Source of the DNA: Pseudalkalibacillus sp052246725
Lineage (GTDB): Bacteria; Bacillota; Bacilli; Bacillales; Fictibacillaceae
Length of the DNA stretch: 64,000 nucleotides
Assembly: GCA_052246725.1 (NCBI GenBank)
Contig: JBQQCL010000007.1
Strand: one strand, 5' to 3'
The translations under genes and the position numbers were made by a program. Within the stretch, counting starts at the first letter, position 1, and the number at the start of each line of letters is the position of its first letter. The notes below the pieces were generated by a model, which was not told where the DNA came from, searched no databases, and worked only from the letters and a program-made list of their open reading frames with translations. Shown in pieces: positions 33,201 to 40,599 of the stretch.

Positions 33201-34489
33201 CGAAAACGTCTACATTACAAAAAGAATTCCAAGACCGCATGGATTATGATGAATTGTTGAATTGCACCCGTTGCGGCTTTTGTCAGCCGACTTGTCCGAC
33301 TTTCATCGAATCGAACCGGAAAGAATCTTCTTCTCCACGCGGAAGGATCGCTCTGATGAAAGCAGTCGTGGATGGTGTGATGGAACCAGATGAAGGATTC
33401 GAGCGGGAATTGAGCCTTTGTCTCGGATGCCGTGCATGTGAAACAGCTTGTCCATCTGGTGTCAAATACGGACAATTGCTGGAAGATGCGAGAGCAATCG
33501 TCGCTGAACAGAAACAGCTTCCTTTTTTCAAACGGGTGACGCAGCGTTTTCTCTTACATACGTTGATTACGAACCGATTTCTTTTGAAAGGCGGCGTCTT
33601 TTTCTTATGGCTGTATCAGAAGTCAGGGTTGCAGCGGCTGGCCCGTAAGACCAGGTTGTTGAAGCTGGTTTCTTCATCGATGTTCGAGATGGAAGGTGCA
33701 TTGCCACAAGCTCCTTTTCCATTCAGGCAGCTGAAATCATCAGACCGTGATGCCGATCGGGCGGTGGCTCTTTTCCGTGGATGTATCATGGATGCGTTGT
33801 TTTTGAAGACGAATCAGCATACCGTCGATTTGCTGGAAGGCACAGGGCATTCAGTGGATATCCCGGCTAGGCAGACATGCTGTGGGGCGTTGCACGCGCA
33901 TGCTGGTGATCGTGGAAAAGCTGTAGAGCTCGCGAAAGAAAACGTCCGCGCATTTGAATCAGGGGAATTCGAGCAGATTGCGACAAATGCAGGAGGCTGC
34001 GGCGCCTTTTTAGCCGAGTATCCGCATTTGTTGAAGGATGAACCGGGATGGAAGGAAAGAGCAACCGCCTTTTCCGCTAAAATCAAAGACATTTCAAGCC
34101 TCGTGGCAGCCGCGGATACCGGTAACGCCTATAAAATACCGGAGCAGAAGGTGACATATCAGGATTCCTGCCATTTGAAGCACGGCATGCAGGTACACAC
34201 TAAGCCGCGTTCACTGCTCCAAAATATTGATGGAGTGGACTATGTCGAGCTTCGTAATGCTAGTATGTGCTGCGGCTCTGCTGGCATCTATAATCTGATC
34301 GAAGAGGAGATGTCCATGCAGATCCTCGACCATAAAATGGAGGACGTCCAGAAGACGGGCTCGGCTGTCATTGTTACCTCGAACCCCGGCTGCCTCATCC
34401 AGATGCGTCTCGGGATCCAGCGAGCTGGATTGGAGGACCGTCTGGAAGCCGTTCACCTCGTCGATCTTTTGCATAAGGCAAAACAATGA
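33197..34489 (+). CDS. Iron-sulfur subunit of the 2-hydroxyacid dehydrogenase, GlcF-like
   Basis: 430 residues. Two [4Fe-4S] motifs: Cys23, 26, 29, 33 (CTRCGFCQPTCP) and Cys75, 78, 81, 85 (CLGCRACETACP). Then two CCG domains with CCGALHAHAGD and CCGSAGIYN, which bind a further cluster or pass electrons to quinone, as in GlcF, LutA and HdrD. The first 110 residues include positively charged helices for membrane contact. ATG overlaps the stop of the flavin subunit; a terminator follows directly. Confidence 0.92.
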   Translation: MTKTSTLQKEFQDRMDYDELLNCTRCGFCQPTCPTFIESNRKESSSPRGRIALMKAVVDGVMEPDEGFERELSLCLGCRACETACPSGVKYGQLLEDARAIVAEQKQLPFFKRVTQRFLLHTLITNRFLLKGGVFFLWLYQKSGLQRLARKTRLLKLVSSSMFEMEGALPQAPFPFRQLKSSDRDADRAVALFRGCIMDALFLKTNQHTVDLLEGTGHSVDIPARQTCCGALHAHAGDRGKAVELAKENVRAFESGEFEQIATNAGGCGAFLAEYPHLLKDEPGWKERATAFSAKIKDISSLVAAADTGNAYKIPEQKVTYQDSCHLKHGMQVHTKPRSLLQNIDGVDYVELRNASMCCGSAGIYNLIEEEMSMQILDHKMEDVQKTGSAVIVTSNPGCLIQMRLGIQRAGLEDRLEAVHLVDLLHKAKQ

Positions 34490-34493
34490 ACAG

Positions 34494-34532
34494 AAGCCGT
34501 AACTGGTGAGAGTCCCAGTGCGGCTTTTCTTT
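34494..34532 (+). terminator. Terminator of the murQ operon
   Basis: AAGCCG (34494) with CGGCTT (34521-34526), extended inside by CTGG/CCAG, then TTCTTTATT. Confidence 0.75.
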
Positions 34533-34580
34533 ATTGTAAGAAAGTATATGCTCTTTCTTAAGTTGGTAGAGCCCGTGAAA

Positions 34581-34770
34581 ATTAGAGGACATCTGTTCCG
34601 TTATTTGTGACAAAATGGGGTGATCGGAAAAATTAGAGGACAACTGTTCCGTTATGCATGGGAAAATCGTCTCTTCGTAGATGATTTAAGGTGAATAAGG
34701 TCCCTGGTGTCCGCTAAATTTTGATAACACAGGGTTTTCGACCGAATAAGGCCTCTGGTGTCCACTAATT
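34581..34770. repeat. 51-bp-spaced repeat units, two direct then two inverted
   Basis: A 24-bp unit (ATTAGAGGACA, then CTGTTCCGTTAT) starts at 34581 and 34632, 51 bp apart. Two more units in the opposite sense start (ATAAGG..) at 34695 and 34746, again 51 bp apart, each holding CTGGTGTCC and CTAA. The four units thus form a large inverted arrangement. Parts of the CTTAAAGAAA palindromic repeat lie on both sides (GTAAGAAAGTATATG at 34536; GCTTTGCCAGGTTTTCTTTAA at 34827-34847), as if the array had been inserted into a copy. Confidence 0.8.
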
Positions 34771-34848
34771 CAATCAGTGAAAAATCTTCTTGCTCTCAGA
34801 AGGCACATCCATCGCCAAAGGTTAAGCTTTGCCAGGTTTTCTTTAATT

Positions 34849-34890
34849 ATTCGCAGCAAATCCAGGATAATTCACAGCAAACCAAAATTT
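34849..34890. repeat. 21-bp tandem doublet
   Basis: ATTCGCAGCAAATCC (from 34849) and ATTCACAGCAAACC (from 34870) are 21 bp apart; a weak third unit may follow. It lies just after the 3' end of the split palindromic repeat, in the 574-bp gap 34490-35063. The rest of that gap up to the SOS boxes shows no gene. Confidence 0.6.
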
Positions 34891-34995
34891 TTCCGGTGAA
34901 ACTTTCAAATATCGTTGATTTCTAGGTCTGTGACCCTACCCAACGTTGGTCATTTGCAAAAAAATAGGTCTTCGGTGAAAATTTCCAGTGGCAAG

Positions 34996-35045
34996 CGAAC
35001 GTATATTCGCTTACAATAAGACATAAGATATAGAACAAACGTTCT
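34996..35045 (+). promoter_or_regulatory. Two LexA (SOS) boxes before the Y-family polymerase gene
   Basis: CGAACGTATATTCG (34996-35009) and AGAACAAACGTTCT (35032-35045) match the Bacillus consensus CGAAC-N4-GTTCG; the second keeps GAAC-N4-GTTC exactly, the first has one change. They are 36 bp apart and end 18 bp before the ATG at 35064, so they cover the promoter. Confidence 0.85.
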
Positions 35046-35063
35046 TATTGGGAGTGACTGAGG

Positions 35064-36326
35064 ATGGAGATTGATTATTCGACCTTTGAAAAACGAACGA
35101 TCCTTTGTATTGATATGAAAAGCTTTTTCGCAAGCTGCAGTGCGGTAGAAATGGGACTCGACCCCCTGACATGCTACCTTGTCGTCGTAGGCGATACGGA
35201 ACGGCAGGGGAGTGTCGTACTCGCAGCCTCTCCGATGATGAAGAAGGAATTCGGGATTCGTACAGGGAGCCGCTTGTTCGAGGTACCTGATGATCCGCGC
35301 ATCCATGTCGTCAATGCACAGATGCGTTTATACCTAAGACGTTCGACTGATCTGACACGTTTGTTCAACCGATACGTACCGAAGGATTCCATCCATACGT
35401 ACAGCGTTGACGAAAGCTTCCTTCAAGTGGATGGAACCGAACGCCTTTGGGGAGATGGGTGGGAGGTTGCGCGCCGGATCCGGGAAGAGATCTGGGAAAA
35501 ATACGGCCTGCCATGTGCCATCGGAATCGGACCGAACATGCTGCTCTCGAAAATCTGCCTTGATCTTGAAGCGAAGAAAAAAGGGATTGCAGAGTGGAGG
35601 TATGACGACGTGGAACAGAAGCTGTGGAAGGTTTCTCCGCTCAGCAATATGTGGGGAATCGGTCCGCGTTTAGAGCGAACGTTGAACCGGATGGGTATCA
35701 TGTCTGTCGGGCAGCTAGCGCACTATCCGTTGAAAATGCTTGAAAAGAAGTTCGGAGTTATGGGGAACCAGCTTTACTATCATGCATGGGGCGTGGATCT
35801 CTCAGAAATCGGTGCTCCCATCATGCAAGGGCAGATCAGCTATGGAAAAGGGCAGATTCTGCTCCGTGACTATAAAGACCGGAAAGAAGTACAGCACGTC
35901 ATCCTCGAAATGTGTGAAGAAGTCGGCAGGCGTGCAAGGACAGCACGCAAGGCGGGCCGTACAATCAGTCTCGGTGTCGGCTACAGTAAAGATGAAGCCG
36001 GCGGAGGATTCCATCGGTCACGGACGATTGCCGAGCCGACGAACATCACGATGGACATCTATCGCGTGTGCCTTGAGTTGTTTGATGAATTTTATACAGG
36101 CGAGACCGTCCGTAAGCTTTCAATCACCCTTTCGAATGTCTGTCCGGATGATGAAATGCAGCTTTCCCTGTTCGAGCTCGACCGTCCGAAAAAGCGGACC
36201 CTCGGCTACACGATGGACCAGATCCGAGAAAAGTACGGCGGGGACTCCCTTTTACGTGCAGTATCATACACACCAGCTGGAACCGCAAGACATCGCAGCC
36301 GTCTTGTCGGTGGACATAAAGCGTAG
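35064..36326 (+). CDS. SOS-induced Y-family DNA polymerase, UvrX/YqjW (PolYB) type
   Basis: 420 residues. Translesion polymerase: catalytic acidic residues in CIDMKSFFASC (Asp17) and YSVDESFL (Asp116, Glu117); helix-hairpin-helix at SNMWGIGPRLERTL; little-finger domain 240-370. The C-terminal part includes EMQLSLFE, a likely sliding-clamp (beta) motif. The two LexA boxes just upstream mean induction by DNA damage. It is followed by a YolD gene 17 bp later, as yqjW is by yqjX. ATG 35064 with a weak GAGG. Confidence 0.93.
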   Translation: MEIDYSTFEKRTILCIDMKSFFASCSAVEMGLDPLTCYLVVVGDTERQGSVVLAASPMMKKEFGIRTGSRLFEVPDDPRIHVVNAQMRLYLRRSTDLTRLFNRYVPKDSIHTYSVDESFLQVDGTERLWGDGWEVARRIREEIWEKYGLPCAIGIGPNMLLSKICLDLEAKKKGIAEWRYDDVEQKLWKVSPLSNMWGIGPRLERTLNRMGIMSVGQLAHYPLKMLEKKFGVMGNQLYYHAWGVDLSEIGAPIMQGQISYGKGQILLRDYKDRKEVQHVILEMCEEVGRRARTARKAGRTISLGVGYSKDEAGGGFHRSRTIAEPTNITMDIYRVCLELFDEFYTGETVRKLSITLSNVCPDDEMQLSLFELDRPKKRTLGYTMDQIREKYGGDSLLRAVSYTPAGTARHRSRLVGGHKA

Positions 36327-36343
36327 AAAGGAGTGTCAGCTAA

Positions 36344-36676
36344 ATGGGAATTCGTGATCGCGGCAACATCAAATGGACAGCGATGATGCTTCCGGAGCAT
36401 GTGAAGCTGCTCAGGGATTGGAAGGAAGAAGATCGCGTAAAGAAGAAACCCGAGCTCGATGAACAGAAACTTGAAGAAATGAATGAAATCATCCACGAGG
36501 CGATGGCGTATAGCCAGACGTTATCCTTCGTCTATTTTGACAATTATGAATACCGTATTCTCGTCGGCAACATCCATTACGCAGACCCCGTCCGGAAAGA
36601 ATTGCGGATTGTCGATGAATTCGGTGACCGGCATGACCTCAAACTGCAAGACATCCTCGATATCCGTTATTTATAA
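36344..36676 (+). CDS. YolD-like protein (YqjX type)
   Basis: 110 residues. YolD family: IRDRGNIKWTAMMLPEH..LL near the N-terminus is the typical opening, and the second half is beta-rich. YolD proteins are almost always encoded next to UvrX/YqjW polymerases and are thought to help or regulate them; the mechanism is unknown. AAAGGAG lies 10 bp before the ATG. Shares the SOS promoter with the polymerase; a hairpin follows its stop. Confidence 0.9.
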   Translation: MGIRDRGNIKWTAMMLPEHVKLLRDWKEEDRVKKKPELDEQKLEEMNEIIHEAMAYSQTLSFVYFDNYEYRILVGNIHYADPVRKELRIVDEFGDRHDLKLQDILDIRYL

Positions 36677-36679
36677 ATG

Positions 36680-36713
36680 AAAACCGCTCTCCAAAAGAAG
36701 GAAGCGGTTTTAC
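36680..36713 (+). terminator. Terminator of the polymerase-YolD operon
   Basis: AAAACCGCT (36680-36688) pairs with AGCGGTTTT (36703-36711). It begins 4 bases after the YolD stop, which argues against a protein start at 36677. Confidence 0.7.
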
Positions 36714-36748
36714 GGCTATCGAAGTATATCCTTCACGAGGTGATAAAT

Positions 36749-37294
36749 GTGGAAAATCACATCCAAACACAATTCGAAAACCTACAATCAAAGGATAAAC
36801 AAGTACAATACGACGCGTACCAAGAGATCCTCGAAGCGACCAAGGAGGAAGTCGACTGGGCGTATGAGGTCTGGAACGAGTTGAAAGAAGATTTAACACA
36901 CCCGGACAACCATCAGCGGTCGAGAGCCGCTCAGTTTCTTGCCAATTTAGCGAAAAGCGATCCGGAGAAACGGATGCTTGATGATTTCCCGGCGCTTTGG
37001 ACTGTGACTAAGGATGAAAAATTTGTCACAGCAAGACACAGCCTGCAATCCATCTGGAGAGTCGGGCTCGCGGGATCCGAACAAAAAGAGATGGTCATCC
37101 ATCATTTGGTGCATCGTTTTCATAGCTGTCTGGATGAAAAGAACTATACCCTGATCCATTCGGATATCCTCCAAAACCTAAAGCATTTATATGAAGAACT
37201 TGGAGATGAGGAAATCAAACAGACAGCCATGACCTTGATTGAGACCGTTGAAGATGAAAAATATAAAAAGAAATACAGAAAAATATGGAAATAG
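36749..37294 (+). CDS. Hypothetical protein with HEAT-like helical repeats
   Basis: 181 residues, all-helical and charged, without signal or membrane segments. Repeated helix pairs (SKDKQVQYDAYQEI, NHQRSRAAQFLANLA, TARHSLQSIWRVG, EEIKQTAMTLIETV) look like HEAT/ARM units, often used for protein or nucleic-acid contacts. GTG 36749 has GAGGTGAT 5 bases upstream; an ATG at 36677 in the same frame lies in the terminator hairpin before it. No named family recognised. Confidence 0.7.
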   Translation: MENHIQTQFENLQSKDKQVQYDAYQEILEATKEEVDWAYEVWNELKEDLTHPDNHQRSRAAQFLANLAKSDPEKRMLDDFPALWTVTKDEKFVTARHSLQSIWRVGLAGSEQKEMVIHHLVHRFHSCLDEKNYTLIHSDILQNLKHLYEELGDEEIKQTAMTLIETVEDEKYKKKYRKIWK

Positions 37295-37308
37295 AGCAGG
37301 AAAATTTC

Positions 37309-37571
37309 ATGGAAAAAGAACTAAAACGAGCCATTCATTTGCGCAAAGAAAACCAGAAAGCGGAATCAAATCGCAAAGTTTTCTATTCCATGACCTTACA
37401 TAACCTAATGACCTTGAAACCGCTATGGAATTGCTTCTGAAAAAGCTTACCTCGAGACCACAAGCCCATGAAATAAAGAGATATGAAAAAGCCATTCGGT
37501 TCTACGCTGATAAATTGGATCAAGTATGGAGAGAGGTAGGCGTAGAGCCTAATGAGCTGACAGGTGCTTAA
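37309..37571 (+). pseudogene. Small helical protein gene broken by a frameshift
   Basis: ATG 37309 begins a frame (MEKELKRAIHLRKEN..) that stops at 37440 after 43 residues. A second frame, open from 37404, continues LETAMELLLKKLTSRPQ..YEKAIRFYADKLDQVWREVG and stops at 37571. Together they would give a coherent charged helical protein of about 85 residues, so a one- or two-base shift between 37404 and 37440 is likely. Alternatively, two tiny genes. Family unknown. Confidence 0.5.
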
Positions 37572-37638
37572 GATCGTGAAGTACATTCTCTAGGCATATT
37601 GCATAGGATATTTAAAAATCTGTGAGGGAATGAGTTAA

Positions 37639-38547
37639 ATGTACTATGCTCCCAATATGCACCCGTATCCATATTATATGAACACCCAGATGAATAACGC
37701 TTCCTTGATGCAAAGAACCCCTCAAGGGAATGGTCAACAAATTGTAGAAGCGATTCATGCTGGTATAAAAGGAAAAGCTGAAACGATTGATCTTTATAGC
37801 CGATTAGCAAATGTTGCTCCGAATCAAAATGATAAAAATGTTATTCTTCATTCTTTGGAAGATGAAAAATCTCACTTGAAACAATTCACGAATCTGTATA
37901 GCATGCTGACTGGCAAACAGCCTGACTATGAAATCGACCAAGTTCCGTTCAGCACTTATGGAGAGGGACTACAAAAGGCATACGAAGCAGAGTTTAAGAA
38001 TCATGAAGAAGGACGTAAGAATTATATACTTACTCAATATTCACCCTTTCAAAATGTATTTTATAGGGTTTGTCATGACGAGATGGAACATGTGAGGCGT
38101 ATTGGCTTTCTTTCAAAGAAGAAAAGCCGTATTCCGTTAAAGGATTATGGAACAAAACCGTTCGTAGTGAATATCGAGGATGCTACCCTGCAAAATAATA
38201 CGTTTCGAACCGCTTTATGGACGGGGAATAATTTGCAAGTTACCTTGATGAGTATCGGTGTTGGAGAAGACATCGGTTTAGAAGTTCATCCGACGGTCGA
38301 TCAATTCTTGCGTATCGAACAAGGGCAAGGATTGGTTCAAATGGGCGATAGAGAAGACCAATTGGATTTTGAAGAGAGGGTTTATGATGATTATGCCATC
38401 ATGGTGCCAGCTGGTAAATGGCATAATTTAACGAATACGGGAAGAAAACCACTTAAACTGTATACGATTTATGCGCCGCCTGAGCATCCATTTGGTACGG
38501 TCCATGTAACGAAAGCAGACGCAATGGCAGCTGAAGAAAACCACTAG
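37639..38547 (+). CDS. Ferritin-like domain fused to a cupin
   Basis: 302 residues, two parts. Residues 1-20 are Tyr/Met/Asn-rich (coat-protein-like). Residues 35-160 form a ferritin-like four-helix bundle with ExxH motifs in LEDEKSHLKQF and CHDEMEHVRR and further Glu residues. Residues 175-300 are a cupin (TLMSIGVGEDIGLEVHPTVDQF, EQGQGLVQMGD, VPAGKWHNL) of the kind often found as a free 130-residue protein. Metal or oxygen chemistry is implied by both domains. ATG 37639, GTGAGGG upstream, terminator after it. Confidence 0.85.
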   Translation: MYYAPNMHPYPYYMNTQMNNASLMQRTPQGNGQQIVEAIHAGIKGKAETIDLYSRLANVAPNQNDKNVILHSLEDEKSHLKQFTNLYSMLTGKQPDYEIDQVPFSTYGEGLQKAYEAEFKNHEEGRKNYILTQYSPFQNVFYRVCHDEMEHVRRIGFLSKKKSRIPLKDYGTKPFVVNIEDATLQNNTFRTALWTGNNLQVTLMSIGVGEDIGLEVHPTVDQFLRIEQGQGLVQMGDREDQLDFEERVYDDYAIMVPAGKWHNLTNTGRKPLKLYTIYAPPEHPFGTVHVTKADAMAAEENH

Positions 38548-38568
38548 GTAAAACTCAATAGACAGAAA

Positions 38569-38600
38569 TGAAGCTGGGGATCGCTCTCCAGCTTCATTCT
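38569..38600 (+). terminator. Terminator of the ferritin-cupin gene
   Basis: TGAAGCTGG/CCAGCTTCA with a 10-base loop, followed by TTCTAT only; moderately convincing. Confidence 0.6.
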
Positions 38601-38727
38601 ATAGTAAAGGGCAAATAAGGTTGTAGTTGAATGAATCCAAAAAACACAGAAAAAAAGATTGAGTAAACACCATCTATTTGAAATAATTGGTATTAAAGTT
38701 CCTGTATGAATCATTAGGGGTGAGGTT

Positions 38728-38934
38728 ATGAAAGAAAATTTAAAACTGGCATGGGTGGCGTCTTGGTGTGCACTTGTAGGGCAGTTAGCTTTTTTTATTG
38801 GAGTAGCTTTTTTTACTGGAGAATGGCGGTATATTCTTTGGAGTTTTATAGCGAGTATGATGGCAGGTGTCCCTTGTATGATTCTAACCTGGAAAGCTCA
38901 AAAGAAAGCAAACCTAAACCAGGTGAACAAATGA
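38728..38934 (+). CDS. Small membrane protein, 68 residues
   Basis: Two hydrophobic segments (about 7-29 and 34-55) joined by a short GEWR turn and ending in a Lys-rich tail, so both ends are probably cytosolic. ATG with GGGGTGAGG upstream. No family recognised. Alone between two terminated units; 74 bp before the NAT-like gene. Confidence 0.6.
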   Translation: MKENLKLAWVASWCALVGQLAFFIGVAFFTGEWRYILWSFIASMMAGVPCMILTWKAQKKANLNQVNK

Positions 38935-39008
38935 AAGAAATAATGCCGTAAATAATCATTGAGTTGATTTTCTTAATTAGAGAAGTTTAAAAGGAGAGGT
39001 ATTTGAGT

Positions 39009-39779
39009 ATGTTGCCACCGAAAGAGATTCTTTCTACATGGAGGAAATTCGATCGTTTTCCAATGGAAACGTTAACGAAAATATGGGTTTACAATAATGG
39101 AAGTAAAAAGAAGCAACGAGATGTTTCCCAAATGAAAGAGCATAGGGAGCAGTATGGGATCACAGGGAATTGTTTTGATCTTGCCATCTGGTTGTTAGAT
39201 GAATTTAAAAAGGATGGAATTGAGTCATACCCTATTGGTCATGATCTAGGAACCGAAGATGCTCATGTTGCAGTGATGGCTTTGGATGAATTCGGCAATC
39301 GGTTTTTGTGTGATTTAGGAGACCAATGGTTGAAACCGATTTTAATTGATACTAGATCTGAGGAATTTACAGCTGAGAAGCTTAGTGGCTTTTTTCCAGC
39401 TGCGGAAATCCAGGTTAGACCGAATGGTAAGAACATAGAAATTCTGTACCATAGACCGAATGGCAAAGTTTCTAATCAAGAGTATAACATTACAACGATT
39501 GAAATGGAATATTTTATGCAAGCAGCTGAAGTCTCACAAAACGTGATAAACCCAAAACCATTATTGGAATGCAGGGTTCCCTATAAAGCTGAAACAGCCC
39601 ATTGGGAATTTTACAACTGGGAGAGCTTTCTAAGTACCAGTGAAGGTTTGTTCAACGATCCAAAATTAAACACCATTGAAGAATGGGTAGCAAAGTTAAA
39701 CGAAAAAACGGGTTATGACATTCGTTTTTTAGAAAACGCATTGAAGCAATATGATAGATTTCCAAAAGTTGATTCATAA
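39009..39779 (+). CDS. Arylamine N-acetyltransferase-like protein
   Basis: 256 residues. A Cys-His-Asp triad spaced as in the NAT/transglutaminase superfamily: Cys55 in GNCFDLA, His86 in DAHVAV, Asp102 in FLCDLGD. The usual NAT RGG..CxE motif is not conserved, so acetyl-CoA:arylamine activity is uncertain; a papain-fold hydrolase is possible. ATG 39009 with AGGAGAGG 9 bases upstream; TTG 39003 is too close. First of a tight group with a 2H phosphoesterase, a small membrane protein and an MBL hydrolase. Confidence 0.68.
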   Translation: MLPPKEILSTWRKFDRFPMETLTKIWVYNNGSKKKQRDVSQMKEHREQYGITGNCFDLAIWLLDEFKKDGIESYPIGHDLGTEDAHVAVMALDEFGNRFLCDLGDQWLKPILIDTRSEEFTAEKLSGFFPAAEIQVRPNGKNIEILYHRPNGKVSNQEYNITTIEMEYFMQAAEVSQNVINPKPLLECRVPYKAETAHWEFYNWESFLSTSEGLFNDPKLNTIEEWVAKLNEKTGYDIRFLENALKQYDRFPKVDS

Positions 39780-39799
39780 TCAAATGGAGAGGTGATGTA

Positions 39800-40381
39800 A
39801 TGAAGTATGCAGTTGAATTATTTTTTGATGAAAAGACAGAAGGTTATGTGAAAAGTATTTGGGAGGGGTTAAAAAACAAAGGGATTACATCCAAAATGGC
39901 AGACATTCAAGAAATAAGACCTCATATCACCTTAGCTGTTTACCATGAAGGAATACCAATCGAACAGTACATACGAACATTTAAAAATGCAGTGGATAAG
40001 TTATCCTCCTTTCAGGTCAAGTTTGAAAGTATATCCGTGTTTCCACCGTCGGGAGATTTTCCAACATCTGTTGTATTTGCACCTCCAACGATGACCACCC
40101 AATTATTCAATTTACATCAACAATTTTATAAGGATTTTCAAGAGTATACCGCTTATGCGAATGAACTTTATCTTCCAGAGAGTTGGACGCCCCATTGCAC
40201 ATATGCGATCGGACTTGACGATGATGCAGTGATTAAGACGCTAAACTTTTGTCATGACCGGTTTGAACCAAAAGATTGCATGATCACAGAGATAGGACTC
40301 GTTGAAATAAGAATGGAAGACCTAATCCCTAGTAGTAAGACGATTTTTTCAAAAAAGTTGAAGAATGTATGTGAGCAATGA
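39800..40381 (+). CDS. 2H phosphoesterase (LigT/2'-5' RNA ligase family)
   Basis: 193 residues with the two HxT motifs of the 2H family: RPHITL (His42, Thr44) and WTPHCTYA (His132, Thr134). Members open 2',3'-cyclic phosphates or seal 2'-5' linkages in RNA, or act on small cyclic nucleotides; B. subtilis YjcG is a related fold. ATG 39800 with AGAGGTGATG, 21 bp after the NAT-like gene. Overlaps the next start by 4 bp (ATGA), so translation is coupled. Cytoplasmic. Confidence 0.87.
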   Translation: MKYAVELFFDEKTEGYVKSIWEGLKNKGITSKMADIQEIRPHITLAVYHEGIPIEQYIRTFKNAVDKLSSFQVKFESISVFPPSGDFPTSVVFAPPTMTTQLFNLHQQFYKDFQEYTAYANELYLPESWTPHCTYAIGLDDDAVIKTLNFCHDRFEPKDCMITEIGLVEIRMEDLIPSSKTIFSKKLKNVCEQ

Positions 40382-40599
40382 TGTTCAATGGGATCATTTT
40401 AGCTATTCTGGTCTTTTTGTTTCCGTTATATTTCATTGCAAACTTACACGGTGACTACGCCTTATCCGCATTTTTGATTTCTTCACTATTCTTTAATATC
40501 TATTTGGTGTTTCAAATAAATAAACTTAAAAAGATGGCCGTAAATAATGACAATGATCCGATTAGGAGGAGTCCCTATGAGAATAACAAAAGTAAATGA
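40378..40599 (+). CDS. Small membrane protein, 73 residues
   Basis: Two membrane segments (about 4-24 and 27-47) and a polar, Asn/Lys-rich C-terminus. It overlaps the phosphoesterase gene by 4 bp and the MBL gene by 23 bp, the signs of a co-translated gene. It might hold one of the neighbouring enzymes at the membrane; this is only a guess from position. No family recognised. Confidence 0.6.
   Translation: MMFNGIILAILVFLFPLYFIANLHGDYALSAFLISSLFFNIYLVFQINKLKKMAVNNDNDPIRRSPYENNKSK

Noticed and set aside
36677..36748. Earlier ATG start of the HEAT-like gene
   Set aside because: It is inside the terminator hairpin of the YolD gene and lacks its own ribosome site; GTG 36749 has a good one.
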